Assembly (NCBI GenBank): GCA_030247855.1
Contig: JAPDRN010000134.1
Coordinates: forward strand, 1 to 64,000
Direction: 5' to 3'
Length of the DNA: 64,000 bases
From: Knufia peltigerae
Taxonomy: Eukaryota > Ascomycota > Eurotiomycetes > Chaetothyriales > Trichomeriaceae
Shown one piece after another: positions 9,540 through 21,295 of this stretch. Every line of letters begins with the position of its first letter. Positions within the stretch are counted from its first letter, which is position 1. Below the pieces are notes generated by a model. It had not been told where the DNA came from, ran no database searches, and saw only the letters and a program-made list of their open reading frames with translations. The position numbers were made by a program, and so were the translations under genes.

Positions 9540-10853
9540 ATGGACTCCGAGGATGGATCTGATGGTATCTTAGTGAATGAACCACAACACCCATCTCCTC
9601 CGCATGATCTCGAAGCCGCTATTGAAACCGAAACACGGCCTCCTCCACTCTCACGCTCCTCCACGTATGGCAAGAAATGCTGGATATGTATGAGTGATGC
9701 ATCCGAAGATGATCCCAACAACCCACCTGTGTGGCGGTCGCCGTGTAAATGCAGCCTTACAGCACACGAGTCTTGTCTGTTGGATTGGGTAGCAGAGTTG
9801 GAACACCCCAAGAATAACAAGAAAAAGAAATCTCAGATCCAGTGTCCAAGTTGCAAGAGTGAGATCAAGATCTCAAGACCGAGGAGCTTCGTTGTGGATG
9901 GTTATCGATCATTAGATCGCGCACTAGGGAAACTCGTCTTGCCAGGCCTTGGGCTCGGGGCTCTAGGTATGGTGACAACCGCCTTTTGGGTTCATGGTTT
10001 CGAATCAGTCTATCTGGTCTTCGGCTATGAAGATGCAATTCAAATCTTTCAGCGCGCATCGAGAAAACCCAGTCGAGTCTTTGCTTATGCTCTAATACCC
10101 ATCAACCTCATCTTCTCCCGAACCCAGTACGCCGACTTTGTGCTTCCGGGAGGCACCCTATTTCTCCTTTCCACTCAACTAAGCGACAGATTCGAAATTG
10201 ACATGACAGTCTGGCCGCCGCGACCAAGCACTGTTTTTGCATGCTTACCCGCAATGAGGTCGATGTATGGGTGGTTATACCACAAGACCTTCTGTAATCT
10301 GAACAAGAAATGGCTGGAGGAGATTCGTCCCAGATATGGACAGCAAGAGGAAGAAGCACAAGGCGACGACGAAATGGCTCCACAGAGAGGAGGCATTGTT
10401 GTTAATGACGATGATAATGGAAACGATATTGGGGATGGAATACAAGAAATGGCCGAGGAGGGAGAGGTCGTTCTCGAAGTGCAAATAGGGCCGGAGAACC
10501 AGCAGGGAAACAATGTTCACCACATCCTCGGAGAGCGTGGAGATCAATGGATCGATGGCACGTCCTCAATCGGCCAGACGGTAATGGGTGCACTGGCCTT
10601 TCCAGCTGTGGCGGCCAGCATGGGTTCGCTGCTGAAATTTGCTCTTCCAACATCGTGGCTGAGCAGTGCCAATACCATAAATGGACGATCCGGACTGCTT
10701 CGCACCAAATGGGGTAGAAGCGTCCTTGGAGGATGTTTGTTTGTTGTTCTCAAAGACGCCTTGATCTTATACTGCAGATGGAGGCTGGCGCAAAGTCACA
10801 AGTCAAGACGCATCATGAACTATGACAAGAAGACTCAAAAATACTCAATATGA
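9540..10853 (+). CDS. RING-CH (MARCH-type) membrane E3 ubiquitin ligase
   Basis: A 437-residue protein with an N-terminal RING-variant domain in C4HC3 order: C47, C50, C69, C71, H76, C79, C102, C105. The histidine in the fifth ligand position marks the RINGv/MARCH class, which recruits E2 enzymes and is usually membrane-anchored. Hydrophobic segments follow at about residues 125-150, 350-375 and 395-415, separated by an acidic, Asn/Asp-rich loop (about 275-325). The C-terminus is basic. The start is ATG 9540; a longer frame would need TTG at 9528. Single exon. Substrates and the membrane it sits in are unknown; family assignment is firm. Confidence 0.9.
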   Translation: MDSEDGSDGILVNEPQHPSPPHDLEAAIETETRPPPLSRSSTYGKKCWICMSDASEDDPNNPPVWRSPCKCSLTAHESCLLDWVAELEHPKNNKKKKSQIQCPSCKSEIKISRPRSFVVDGYRSLDRALGKLVLPGLGLGALGMVTTAFWVHGFESVYLVFGYEDAIQIFQRASRKPSRVFAYALIPINLIFSRTQYADFVLPGGTLFLLSTQLSDRFEIDMTVWPPRPSTVFACLPAMRSMYGWLYHKTFCNLNKKWLEEIRPRYGQQEEEAQGDDEMAPQRGGIVVNDDDNGNDIGDGIQEMAEEGEVVLEVQIGPENQQGNNVHHILGERGDQWIDGTSSIGQTVMGALAFPAVAASMGSLLKFALPTSWLSSANTINGRSGLLRTKWGRSVLGGCLFVVLKDALILYCRWRLAQSHKSRRIMNYDKKTQKYSI

Positions 10854-11259
10854 GAAGGCAGTGGTGGGGGATATCACAGGTTTTATGGCCATGCGGGAGG
10901 AGAAGATGCAAGGTAGTCTTCAGTCCATGATAGATACCCATTAATGATATTTTAATCGCTTGATACCTCCTATTTTGAAGGAATGTTTCTCCTCTGCCTG
11001 CGCATCCATGCATGGGCTCAAAGGTATCCGAATATACAGTATGTTTACGGAGTAGACCAATTCAGACATCTTGATTCGCGGAATCGGCGTTAGTGACCCA
11101 GCCTTGCCAAGCACATCTTCAGCCTGGCCTCGCCAAACTTGCTCTCTTCCGGACGTCGCTTGCAATCTCAATTCATTCTCCCCGTAAGGTCATCTTTTCC
11201 GTACCAGACCTTGACAACCTGTGTCTCGACGCTGCTTCCTGCCCACTTCCCACGCCGCC
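10854..11259. other. Intergenic: RING-CH 3' region and mL40 promoter
   Basis: About 400 bases, no gene seen. One ACGGAGTA octamer at 11047-11054. Confidence 0.5.
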
Positions 11260-11972
11260 ATGCACGGCTCTTCTGTACGTGCCGCTCTGGCAAAGGTCTT
11301 TCAGATCCCACTGAGGCCGAGCCTGCGCAATGCCGTCGCCAATCCTGCCGCGGCATCGACTTCGAGCTCATCAAATTCAACACCCAGCACCCCTCGAACT
11401 TGGAAATCGGCATTCTCGACGAGCGCAGTTCGGGCTGCGAAAAAGGGAGGAAAAGAGAGACTCGATCGAAGAATTTGTATGGACTGCCCCCCCCCCCCCC
11501 CCCCCGTTTGATGTCTTGTCGATTTCGAACTAGAATTCGACTGCTAACACATCCTTTTCTCCCTCACTCTCCAGCTTTGATCCGTTTCTTCCTCTACCAT
11601 CCCACCACGCTCACCCCGAGGCCTCTCCGATTCTCTCGCAACCGATACCTGCGCCACTGGACGATCCACCGGGCCTGGCAACTGTACCGTTCGAAAGTCC
11701 GACAGGCACGCCAATTGGAGCTGGAACGACAGTACAACGCCATGCGCGAGGCGAACGAGGAACTGCGCGTCGGGGCGGGCGACGGCGGTCGGCTTTTCCG
11801 CAAGGCCCAAATGAAGACCGGCGTGTGGAGCATACCGGAACGAGGAGGCGGTGTCCCGATCGAGTACGCACGCAGCCTGGTCGACTACATGGGGAGCACT
11901 GGAGGCCTGGGCAGTGGAGGGACGGGGCTCGGCGCAAAGGCCAAGGTCTGGGATAGCGAGTGGAAGCGGTAG
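11260..11972 (+). CDS. Mitochondrial large-subunit ribosomal protein mL40 (Mrpl28/Mrpl40 family)
   Basis: Two exons, 11260-11476 and 11575-11972, giving 204 residues. The N-terminus is rich in Ala/Ser/Arg with no acidic residues and a cleavage-like FSTSAVRAAKKGG, typical of a mitochondrial presequence. The body carries the family core TPRPLRFSRNRYLRHWTIHR, the ELERQYNAMREANEELR helix and a GGGVPIEYARS motif, all characteristic of fungal mL40. It should be assembled into the 54S subunit in the matrix. The 98-nt intron has donor GTATGG, branch CTGCTAACA and acceptor CTCCAG; joining gives RRISLIRFFLYHP in frame, whereas reading through stops at once. The intron contains a run of 19 cytosines. 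The exon 1 start is ATG 11260 (GCCGCCATG context). Confidence 0.9.
11487..11505 (+). repeat. Poly-C run of 19 inside the mL40 intron
   Basis: Nineteen consecutive C residues, ten bases downstream of the splice donor. Homopolymers of this length are prone to slippage, and C runs can fold as i-motifs (G-quadruplex on the other strand). Confidence 0.9.
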
Positions 11973-13500
11973 AGTGGCTTGGTGCTTGCTTGCTCGCTCG
12001 CTAGTTCGCCATAGACAGAAAACAATGGGAGATGGAGGCGGCGGTGGTGGTACGGGATCCAGGTCGCTGTGACAAGGAGGAAGAAAAGGACGTTGGGTTC
12101 AAGATCAATCAAAAAGGAAACTTTTTGAGTTGTGAGGTGTTGCCTCTGGACATCACGACAGAGGAGAAACTATTGTTTGGCAGCAATCCAAGAGCGTTGT
12201 TGGCTCGACGATGATCGTGCTCGAACCGACCCGGTGCTTCAACTTTCTTGATCGACGCTACCGGCGATTGACATGGTCAACAGCTGGGACCGTTTGAGCA
12301 GGTTATCACCCTTCTGACGACCGGACCTTTTCCCGTCACTGTCGAAGGATTGGCAAGAGGTCAAAGGCAAAAATGCAGTCTGTAACTAAAGCCGTTGGAT
12401 TTCTGGCCCAACAGGTAAGGAAATCGGGTTGGCGATCAAGATGAATCTGTAAATCGAAATGTATCACTACACCACCACTACGGAGTACCATTATAAATGC
12501 ATGTCAAAATTTAAAGAGAAACCGGCTCTCAAGAATGTCTCGATGACGATAAGAGAGCACATCCATTTCGATCGTCACCCTGTGAAAAGAATGAATCACC
12601 GGGGGTTCCAATGGGGACGGGGTCTTGTTTGTACATACGGCGTGTCCCCTACTCCGCAAAGTGTCCTCGTCCATTTGAACCCATCCGAGCAGTGGACGAG
12701 TAAATGATGTGAAGCAACTCCAGACGGGGTTTGATCCAAGGACACACCTACGGAGGGAGTAGGGAACACAAGTACTGTACCTACAGACGGGTGACGAGGT
12801 TTGGCCGTCCGCCCCCAAAAAAGGAGTGTCCGTGCTGGATGTTAATACTCCATACCTACGTACAGCCCCTTCAAAATAGACAGAGAGGTACAGAGTACTA
12901 CGTAACTCTTGACGCATGACAGGATGGAGTCGCAGAGTACGTTCAGGCACTGTACAGTACGTGAATCAGGAGGAGGAGGAGGAGGAAGAAGAAGAAGAAG
13001 AAGAGGCCTCATCTCACCACCTCGTCCTTCCCTCGAGTTACAGAAAAATGGAAGCAGTTTTTACTACCGGACAGTCTAGAGAAAAGAGAAGAAGAAAATC
13101 CCATCATTGTGCTAATTCGCTAAAGGCCATTAAATGTTTCAAACAATACACATACACACCACGCACACACCTGTGTGTCAGGCGGTGGTGTGTTTTGGAA
13201 GAAGGCGCCAGTCATGTCCCCGGCTAGATGCCCACCTTTAAAAAAAAGGTTTTTTTTTGTTTTCCCATCTCGACTCCGGAGAAAATGCTCATCCAATTCC
13301 CAATTACCAAGATGTGGAATATCCTAGGATACTGCGTCAAAAGCCTTGTATTGGTTTTGGACACATGCCCCAACTCCAAATGCCTCACATCCCAAAGTCG
13401 GGGGAGAAGCGCCCGGCATTTCGTAGAATCATTCGACGTGTCGACCGTTTTGGCTGTGATGGTAACTCTTTTAGAAAGAGATTCATTCGTCCCAGTAGGT
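11973..13500. other. Convergent 3' intergenic region, mL40 / rho2
   Basis: No gene supportable in 1.5 kb. It contains an ACGGAGTA octamer (12480-12487), several near copies between 12640 and 12900, a GGA/GAA purine tract (12968-13006) and a short CA-rich patch near 13150-13180. Confidence 0.6.
12968..13006 (+). repeat. GGA/GAA purine microsatellite
   Basis: A 39-base all-purine tract of AGG then AGA triplets, capable of triplex formation. Confidence 0.85.
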
Positions 13501-14169
13501 TCACAAAATGACACAGCATCCGCCTCCGCCTTGCTTGCCATTAAACGTTAACAGGGCTGCTCTGGTGGCTGCTTCAAAGACATCGTCGACCCCTTCGCCC
13601 GTCAGACTCGAGCATTCGAGGTATTTTCGAGCTCCGCATTGCTGGGCCATTTCTGCTCCTTCTCGTGGCGTTACGAACTTCAAGCTCTTTTTCCGCATTT
13701 CCTCGATTGCCAGAGGGTCCTCTCTAAGATCCTTTTTCAAGCCAACCAGAATGATGGGCACGTCCGGGCACCGTTCTCTCGCTTCTTCAATCCATTTATG
13801 CCGAACGTTCTCTAAACTGTCTGGGCTGTCCACGCTGAATCCGATCAGGATTACATGTGATTTTGCGTATGCGAGTGGCCTTAATCGCTCATAGTCTTCT
13901 TGCCCCGCGGTATCCCATAGTGCCAGTTGTACCGATCTTCCATCTACTCGGCAGTCCGTAACGTAGTTCTCAAATACGGTGGGAACATAATGAGTCGGAA
14001 AATAGCCCAGCGTGAAGACCGATAATAGCGATGTTTTGCCGCAAGCACCGTCTCCGATGATAACGAGCTTCCTGCAATTGTGTCAGTCTTGTTCTCCTAG
14101 TCTAGAGCCTAACCGGCGAGGTGGGACTGACCTTCTCATAACATTTGACTGAGCCTGAGTTTGAGCCAT
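13501..14169 (-). CDS. rho2: Rho-family small GTPase, Rho2 type
   Basis: Two exons, 14169-14132 and 14071-13501 (minus strand), giving 202 residues. G1 is GDGACGKTSLL, the effector loop HYVPTVFENYV, G3 WDTAGQEDYERLRP, G4 VGLKKDLRED and G5 ECSSLTGEGVDD, with a Rho-insert-like segment between G4 and G5. The C-terminus is GGGGCCVIL: CAAX with final Leu predicts geranylgeranylation, and the adjacent Cys is a likely palmitoylation site. The PDVPIILVGLKKDLRED stretch and the dicysteine ending point to Rho2 rather than Rho1, Rho3 or Cdc42. In yeasts Rho2 acts at the plasma membrane in cell-wall integrity and alpha-glucan synthesis. The 60-nt intron has donor GTCAGT and acceptor TTGCAG; the first exon codes only 12.7 residues. 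It is divergent from NST1. Confidence 0.92.
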
Positions 14170-15341
14170 GGTTATGTCTTTCTTGTCGACCCGTCCACGT
14201 AGTAGACGGACGACGACTCTGCCAAGGATACAAGTTGAAGGATCGGGAACTGCGACAAGAGGCTGGTCCGGGGAAGGCTGAAAATAAGAGGACGGAAACT
14301 GGGAAGCGGTGAAGAAGAGAAGAAAATTAGAAGGAGAAAAGAAGTATGTCGATCTGTTGCGGATTGGCTGGGCCGAGCTGAGCGTGGTTGATTTAGTCGT
14401 GTAACTGGATGAAATCAAGAGCAACGGATAGTCGCATGAAGCGAAGGATTGTGAGATGCAACTGCACGTTCCTCGCGGTTTCAACTACAGGCCGTGTGGA
14501 GGTCGTTCGACAGCGGTGCGATGCGAGAACTTCTTTTGTATCTGAGACTAGCTTGCAAGGTAGTGGTGGATTGTTGCGTCGTGGGGTCCAACAGCGAGAG
14601 GTCAACGACGACGGAGACCGGCAAGAAAGAGGCGCAGCGGCAATACGGATCGTGCAGGCAGTGGGGAGACGTCGGCGAGTGACAGCGATCAAGAAATGAG
14701 ACAGGTGACTGCTGAAGAGGTATTTTTAGGTCGGCCAGAAACAAGACGAGGAAAAGAATTGAAAGTTGTAGAAGAAACGGGCAGGTGAGGAGGAAAAGGT
14801 GATGGCGATGGGTGTGATGCTGGAGTTGAAGCGAATTGGTGCATTGAGTTGCATTGCGCACGCCTCAGTGACCCTCGCGCAGCCTGTATGCTCGACAGTA
14901 GCCATTTCCACGTACTGACGACCACACCGACCCCATAGTGCAATTTCTCAGGCACGGTTTAGGGACTTGAAGCGCAGTCTTAACGCCTGGTGCGCCTATG
15001 CCAGGGCCTTTGCAGAGGCCTTGGGCAAAACGCCGCCGCCCCACGAAACTCGCCTGCACTGTAACTGGCATCGAACTTCCCTTCAATCCAGCACAACCGC
15101 CTTCCTTACATCTGTTCAAATCACCACAACATTGCGACCGATTTGTCTTGCTGGCACCGGATCTCGCCTCCTTTGTCCTCGATCGATCTATCTCGCAACA
15201 ATCAATCTTCGGAGCCCTTAGATTTGTCATACCCCGCCGGCTGCGAAACGAATCCGACACCTTAGATGTCAAGCTGATCAGATCTCGCAACGGCGTGAAG
15301 CCTCTGATCAGACCCTGTATTAGAGCAAATTGTGCTTCACG
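14170..15341. other. Divergent promoter region of rho2 and NST1
   Basis: About 1.2 kb with no supportable gene. Pyrimidine-rich tracts on each gene's sense strand suggest leaders on both sides. Confidence 0.55.
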
Positions 15342-18300
15342 ATGCCGTCAAAGAAGAAAGCAACAACCCACGTCCATGCAGCGAAACCACAGCCTTCCAA
15401 CGACTCCCTAAAGAATGCGCCAACACCTCCCTCGACACTCCAAAAGTCCGACCCTGTCGCACACTCGGCCACGCTGATCAACGGACAAAAGCCTGCCAGC
15501 AAAGGAGACAACGATTCCAAGACAGGCGATACCACAGAGTCAGCAGGGGAACCCACACCGACTCCGGCAGTAAACCGAAAAAAGCAAAAAAGACGGGAGA
15601 AGGAGGCAGCGAAACGAGCCGCGGAACAAAAGCAACCCAATGGTGATGTCTATTCAATCCCGAAGCCACATGGACAACTGCCTCCAGTCAAGCAAGGGCG
15701 AGGCCCGGTAAAGGGCTACTTCACCGAAGAACCAGATTATCCGGATCCTTCTGATCCGTCCTATGCTGATATCGGAAGTCCCGAAGAAGCCTTTTACAGT
15801 GGTGACGAGGATTCCCACTATGCCGACGGTGCGGAAGGCATGCACGACAGCTCATGGCTGAATACGAGCAAGCGGAAAAAGTCCAAAGGTGGAAAGTCGC
15901 ATCTACCAGACACCGAATCCTTATCACGGTCTTCCACCATGCTGTCGAGGTCACACATCCCACCCTTGTCCAATGCAGCTATGCGAGCATCCCAGAAACT
16001 GTCCAGTAGCGACCATATCTGGAACACCTCGACGCAGGCCGAACGAGAAAATATCAAACAATTCTGGCTGGAACTGGGGGAGGAAGAACGCCGCTCGCTA
16101 GTAAAAGTGGAGAAAGAGGCTGTTTTGCGCAAAATGAAGGAGCAGCAGAAACATTCATGCAGCTGTTCGGTGTGTGGACGGAAGCGGACAGCAATCGAGG
16201 AAGAGTTGGAGGTTCTCTACGATGCGTACTATGAGGAACTCGAGCAATTCGCCAACCACAACACGGACATGTCCAGCGTACCGCAGATGATGGCCCCACC
16301 TCGCCCACCGTTCAGAAGAGTCACACATCCGATGGCAGGCTCATTTCCTTCTCGAGGTCGTGTACACGAGGTCGACGAGGACGATGAAGACCTGGAGGAT
16401 GAAGACGAGTATGACGAGGAGGACGATGAGGCGTATAGTGACGAAGATGATTACGATGATCATGGGCTTCCGCCTGGTCCGCCTGACTTCTTCCAATTTG
16501 GCAACAGTTTGACTGTCAAGGGTCTGAGTGAACAATTTCCGGGGTCTTGGCTGGGAAAGCTGACAATCTTGATAGATGGCATACTCACCGTTGCAGATGA
16601 TCTGCTGAAGAACGATGGGAAGCATTTCATAGACATGATGGAGCAGCTGGCGGAGAGACGCATGCAACGTGAGGAAGACATTCACTACCCCAGTTCTTCA
16701 TATGCTCATCGAGATTATCATCAAGGTCACAATCATCCTCCTATAGATGATGACGATGACTATGACGACGAGGAAGATGATGAGGACTATGATAGTCAGG
16801 AGGAGGATGATTTCGAAGGGGACGAAATGGTCTGTTAAAGATTCAGCCAAAGACCAGCACAGATCTAACACATTGTTTAGGACTCCATGACTGAAGAACA
16901 ACGGATGGAAGAAGGCCGACGAATGTTTCAGATATTCGCAGCTCGGATGTTCGAACAGCGCGTTCTGACGGCATATCGAGAGAAAGTGGCAGCAGAACGC
17001 CAGAAGAAGCTTCTCGAAGAACTCGATGAAGAGTCACGTCTCGACAGTCAACGAGAAGCCAAGAAGGCTAGAGAAGCGGCCAAGAAGAAGGAGAAGAAGA
17101 AATTGCAGAAGATGGCCAAGGATGAAGAGAGGGCTAAGAAAGAGGCTGAGAAGGCGGCGCAAGAAGCAGCGGCCCGCGAACTGGAAGAGAAGCGCCAGGA
17201 AGATCAGCGTAAACGACGCGAGGAGCAAAGAAAGAAGCGGGAGGCTGAAAAGAAAGCTGCCGAGGAGGAACGCCTGCGGAAAGAGGCCGAGAAACACCGA
17301 AAGCAGCAGGAGCAGCGTGAACGACAGCTCGAGCTCGAACGCAAACAACGTGAAGCCAAGGAACGAGAACGGCTGAAACGCGAGGAGATGAAGAAGAAAG
17401 AGCGCGAAGAACGAGAGCTGAAAGAAAAGGAGGCGAGGGAACGCAAAGCGAAAGAGGACCAGGAGAGAAAGGCCAAGGACGAGCAAGCGAAGAAAGAGAA
17501 AGACGCAGCGCAGAGAGCACATCAATCCTCTGCGAAGCAACAACCCGTAGCTCTGCCGCCTGGTCTACATCCTCCTTCACGAGGTTCAAGCATTCACTCG
17601 CCGCATTTTCGGGTTGCCACACCGGTCGTTCCTCCTAAGGTCCCTACACCTGCTCGAAACCGACAACCATCACAGCCGAGCCAATACTCTCACGGGTCTT
17701 CTCCAAAGTCCCAAAAAGCAAGCACCGATGTCTCTGGCAGTTCCATATCGCCTGCTACAGTGGCTATGCCACAGACACCAGCACCCGGACAGCACCCGAA
17801 GGCCCAAGGTCAACAACCTGTGCTGCATCATCCACAGCCTTCCGCACCAAGATCCCCGCTGAACAATCCGGGGCGTGGACAGTATCCCTTCAATGTGAAT
17901 GGGATTCCCCCTGTGGGCGTCAATGGACCAGCCATGGGTGGACCAGGGATGATGCCAGGCATGATACCTCCTATGCCGAATTACCAGGGCCCTCCCGTGG
18001 GCAATCAACAACGTTTCGCCATGAACGGCATGCAGTATCCTCCTGGGATTGCTAGGCCATTCCAGCCAGGTCAACAGATGCCATTTGTGCCACAGGCTCC
18101 TGGACAGGTCCCCCCCGTGGCGAATCAACAGACTGTGCCGAAGCCCGTTGGCCATTCCAGGCAACCCTCGACAGACACCAGTTCACAACCGACGCCGATA
18201 TCACGACCAGGCCCAATTGCCCGACCCTCCAGCACAACGCCTGACAAGCAGAAACCGATACAAAGATCGCCCGACGCTGATGTGGAGCATCTCGCGACAC

Positions 18301-19001
18301 AACTAGGAAGTAAAGCACTGCTGGATGATACCGATGAGCCATTCCTGGAGAACGCGGAGTCACGAATCGGCCTTGCGCCTGTCGGTCCTCCTCCGTCGAC
18401 GAGAATGCCGTTCGCAAGTAGCTTTTCGGAGCTCAAACAGGAGCCTTTTGCACCCATCAACCACGGATGGGGCGGCTTCCATTCTGGTGTATCTCCCGCA
18501 GCTAATTGGGGAGCTCCAGGAACGCAACGACCTAGCCCTGGCTGGTCTCAACCTCCATTTGGCGCCCTCGGTGGTGTGCCTCAACCTATATCAAGGTCGC
18601 ATTTTCCTCGGCCGATTGCTGTCCGATTGATGCTTGTTCAGGCATGCCGACAGTTGTCACAAACTCCTGGATCCAGTGCCGACGGCTATCACCCCGCGCA
18701 AGCAGTCCTTCGACAGTTGGAAATGATCAAGGCTCCCGGTGAACCGCTTGTTTCCATGGACGAAATGCTGGGTATTTGCGACACAGAAGGGAACCCTCAA
18801 AATGGTGGAGGTTCGTTCGAAGTCGTCATCGACAAATCCAGAGGACAAGTTATCAAATTTGTGGAAGATGCGCCCGGCCCACACAGAGGCAGTGTTGGAG
18901 AAATTGGAAGCCCTGTCATGGGACACAGTCAACATATCCAAACGAGTCCGTTCGGGGGCATTGGCACAAGCAGTTTCGGACCGCCGGGCAGGAGTTTCTA
19001 G
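15342..19001 (+). CDS. NST1: Stress response protein NST1
   Basis: Two exons, 15342-16829 and 16881-19001, giving 1202 residues. NST1 proteins are large coiled-coil factors first described in yeast as negatively affecting salt tolerance; the biochemical role is still loose. Order of segments: a Lys-rich start (MPSKKKATTHV), a C-x-C-x2-C cluster near residue 270 (CSCSVCGRKR), acidic blocks at about 344-374 and 468-496, the conserved core TEEQRMEEGRRMFQIF, a long Glu/Lys/Arg coiled coil at about 500-710, then a Pro/Gln-rich low-complexity region, and a final conserved domain with RLMLVQACRQLS. The 51-nt intron (donor GTCTGT, branch TCTAACA, acceptor TTTAG) falls between the second acidic block and the core; reading through stops after two codons. 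The start is ATG 15342; an upstream TTG was ignored. Confidence 0.93.
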
Positions 19002-19869
19002 TGGCTGACTCCACCAAGGACCAAAGCTCAGCCTCATAGTGATGAGCGACGCGTCCATGCGCAGGCCGTGCCGTTGGGACTTCGGCGAAGCATGTCAGCG
19101 AATTAAGAGGCGGCTCGTTTTGTTACCGCCTGGTTGTTGTATGCTCAACAATGGGGAAAAACTTGTTGTGATCACGAAGGCTGTGTGTGTGTGTGACTGT
19201 GTGTTTGCTTGTCCTACTCCTTCTCTCATTTGAAGGGTTGCGTGTTTGATTAGCAATTCCGGCTCGAGGTTTTCCTGGTCTCGTTTCATCATAAAGCATT
19301 TGGGGACTGGTTCGGGATGCGTGGGCAGGCTGCCGTATCGGACTATCCGCCTTTTTTTTTGTCCCTTTTGAAGGGGAAATTACGGAGTCGTCAATTCAAT
19401 AGCAGTGTCAATCATATGAAGCAGTGTTTTTGAACTGCGGGTATGATGATTGAGCATACCATAATTTCAAAAAGACATTTTTTCCGTCACCGATTGTTTT
19501 TGGAGATTGATTATGTATATATTTATACCAGTAGCTCCTCAAAACTTCCACCGAGTATGAGGCGGAAAGATCATGGATTTTATCTGATGCGAGATCATCG
19601 TTCACTTTAAAATATTTTTTGTCAAAAGAAATCACGATTATATGTATGCCCATTATAACACCAAACTCGCCGTGTTTACATGGCTGACCAAGATCTTTTG
19701 ATACTTGGACAGACGTTGGAACGTTTGTGAGTAATTTCACGAGTGAGAAAAAGGACACTGTCAGAGCGAGGCGAGGAATGGAAAACCCGACCACTATTTG
19801 CGCTGGCCGAAGCTCAGACACGTTCCATTGATCTCGTCGTGGTCGTCACCACTGTCTTCTTGGCGGGAC

Positions 19870-19892
19870 GGTGGTGGTGGTGGTGGTGGTGG
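19870..19892 (+). repeat. GGT trinucleotide repeat
   Basis: About seven consecutive GGT units in the convergent intergenic region. Confidence 0.85.
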
Positions 19893-20136
19893 CAGTAGTC
19901 GTGACGGATCTCGACAAGTGTTCGGTGGAGAACAGGTGTAGACGACAAAAGCCCTTGCGCGGGGGGATATGTGATGTACTGTACTGCAAGTGTTGTACAT
20001 TTGACAAAGTCCGACTCGGATGATCGGGGTGATCAATGTCGGGTTCTTTCGTTTGTGCTTTGAGCTTTCTCAAGAGTCTTTTGACTTGGGCAAGCCGCGA
20101 AAAGTACGTTGTAAAAGTGGGTTCCTCGTTCTTTGC

Positions 20137-20160
20137 GTATCGTATCGTATCGTATCGTGT
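20137..20160 (+). repeat. CGTAT pentanucleotide repeat, four units
   Basis: Four perfect CGTAT units followed by CGTG. Confidence 0.85.
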
Positions 20161-20254
20161 CACAGGGTTTTATGGATGGCGGTGGTTGATGTTTTGATTG
20201 TCCAAAAAAGGAATTTGAGTAGTGAGAGTGCCGGCTTCAATTGAACCTTGCGTG

Positions 20255-21295
20255 TCAAGGTACATCCGTCCTGAAACCGTCGTACATGGTAGTTGTGCCG
20301 CCGACGCTCGCGTTGTTTAGTTTTTGCATGTCCCATTCATCTTGCGCGGTAGTTGGGCCAACGACTGAGGCAGAGGCACTTGCATATGACGACGATGATA
20401 TCGGAGCAGCTGTGGTACCTGATACGAATCCTCCACCGGGGATTGAACCAGCCGCTGGATTCAACATCGTATGATTTGAAGCCGGCGACGGTTCAGGTGC
20501 CGCTGCTCGTGTGGTGGTCATGTTGACGTCACCACCAGAATTGACCCCGAGAACGTCGTGTCCCGACACGGGTGACAGACCCTCGATCAGTCGTTTATAG
20601 TATCGGGCCTCGGTCAGACTTTCGCGAATGTCCTCTCGGGCCGTGTGCATGAGTTGTTTGACCGGGGCGCCCTCAAGGACGGCGGGTGACGCCCACCGCC
20701 GGATCATTTCCTTCGTGGCACTGACGTCGAACAGGCGGTAATGCAGGTGGTCCAAGATCACGTTCCAGGGCGGGGCCATCAGGAACATCTTGTCGGCGTG
20801 GACGCTGTTGCCGGCCAGGAGGGCACGTCGAGGTTCGGGCACGTACCGTCGGATGTACTGGAGCAAAGCCCGTGCGGCCACGGGCGCGGTCGTGGTGGAC
20901 TCGATGCACGCTCGAGTCAGGCCGGACGCGCCGTGGGTTCGGACGCACCATTCCGACATGGTGGAGAGTTGGGAAGGCGTGTGTTGGATCACGGCGTCGA
21001 ATCCTTCGTTGTCGAGTGGGACCAGATCAGAGTTGGTGAGGACACAAGAGACGCTCATGATGGTGTCCGTCGCAGGGTCGAGTCCCGTCATCTATATTCC
21101 AGGACGCCGTTAGTACCAGCGAGGCAAAGAGTCCTGAAGGCGGAGGGTGAAGATCATTTGAAAGAGTATGTAGAGCTGAACCGTAGTATATACATCATAC
21201 ACATGGCTCACGTGGATTGAGGCTGCCCACATTCTCCTGGTACCTACCTCGCAGTCGATCCACACCAGGGGATCCGTTGATCGTGTCAACGCCAT
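20255..21295 (-). CDS. REX2: Oligoribonuclease (REX2/REXO2-type 3'-5' exonuclease)
   Basis: Two exons, 21295-21248 and 21091-20255 (minus), giving 294 residues. The enzyme degrades very short RNA oligonucleotides with a two-metal DEDDh site, usually in mitochondria and cytosol. Motif I is LVWIDCEMTGLDP and is split by the intron right after DCE. Motif II lies in the following strand, GNSVHADKMFLMAPPW and LFDVSATKEMIRRW correspond to the middle conserved block, and motif III is HTAREDIRESLTEARYY. The 156-nt intron has donor GTAGGT and acceptor TATAG; splicing rebuilds the exact family motif. After motif III there is a ~85-residue Ser/Gly/Ala-rich extension not found in the bacterial enzyme. 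No long presequence precedes motif I, so mitochondrial import is uncertain for this start. Confidence 0.92.

Larger units (their letters stand above)
19002..20254. other. Convergent 3' intergenic region, NST1 / oligoribonuclease
   Basis: No gene supportable. An AT-rich patch at about 19400-19680 carries a 137-codon open frame on the minus strand that begins with GTG and matches nothing I know. It also has a GGT repeat (19870-19892) and a CGTAT repeat (20137-20160). Confidence 0.55.

Noticed and set aside
17034..17543. 169-codon minus-strand frame rich in Leu/Phe
   Set aside because: It is the antisense reading of the NST1 Glu/Lys coiled coil, which produces Leu/Phe/Ser codons on the other strand; not a membrane protein gene.
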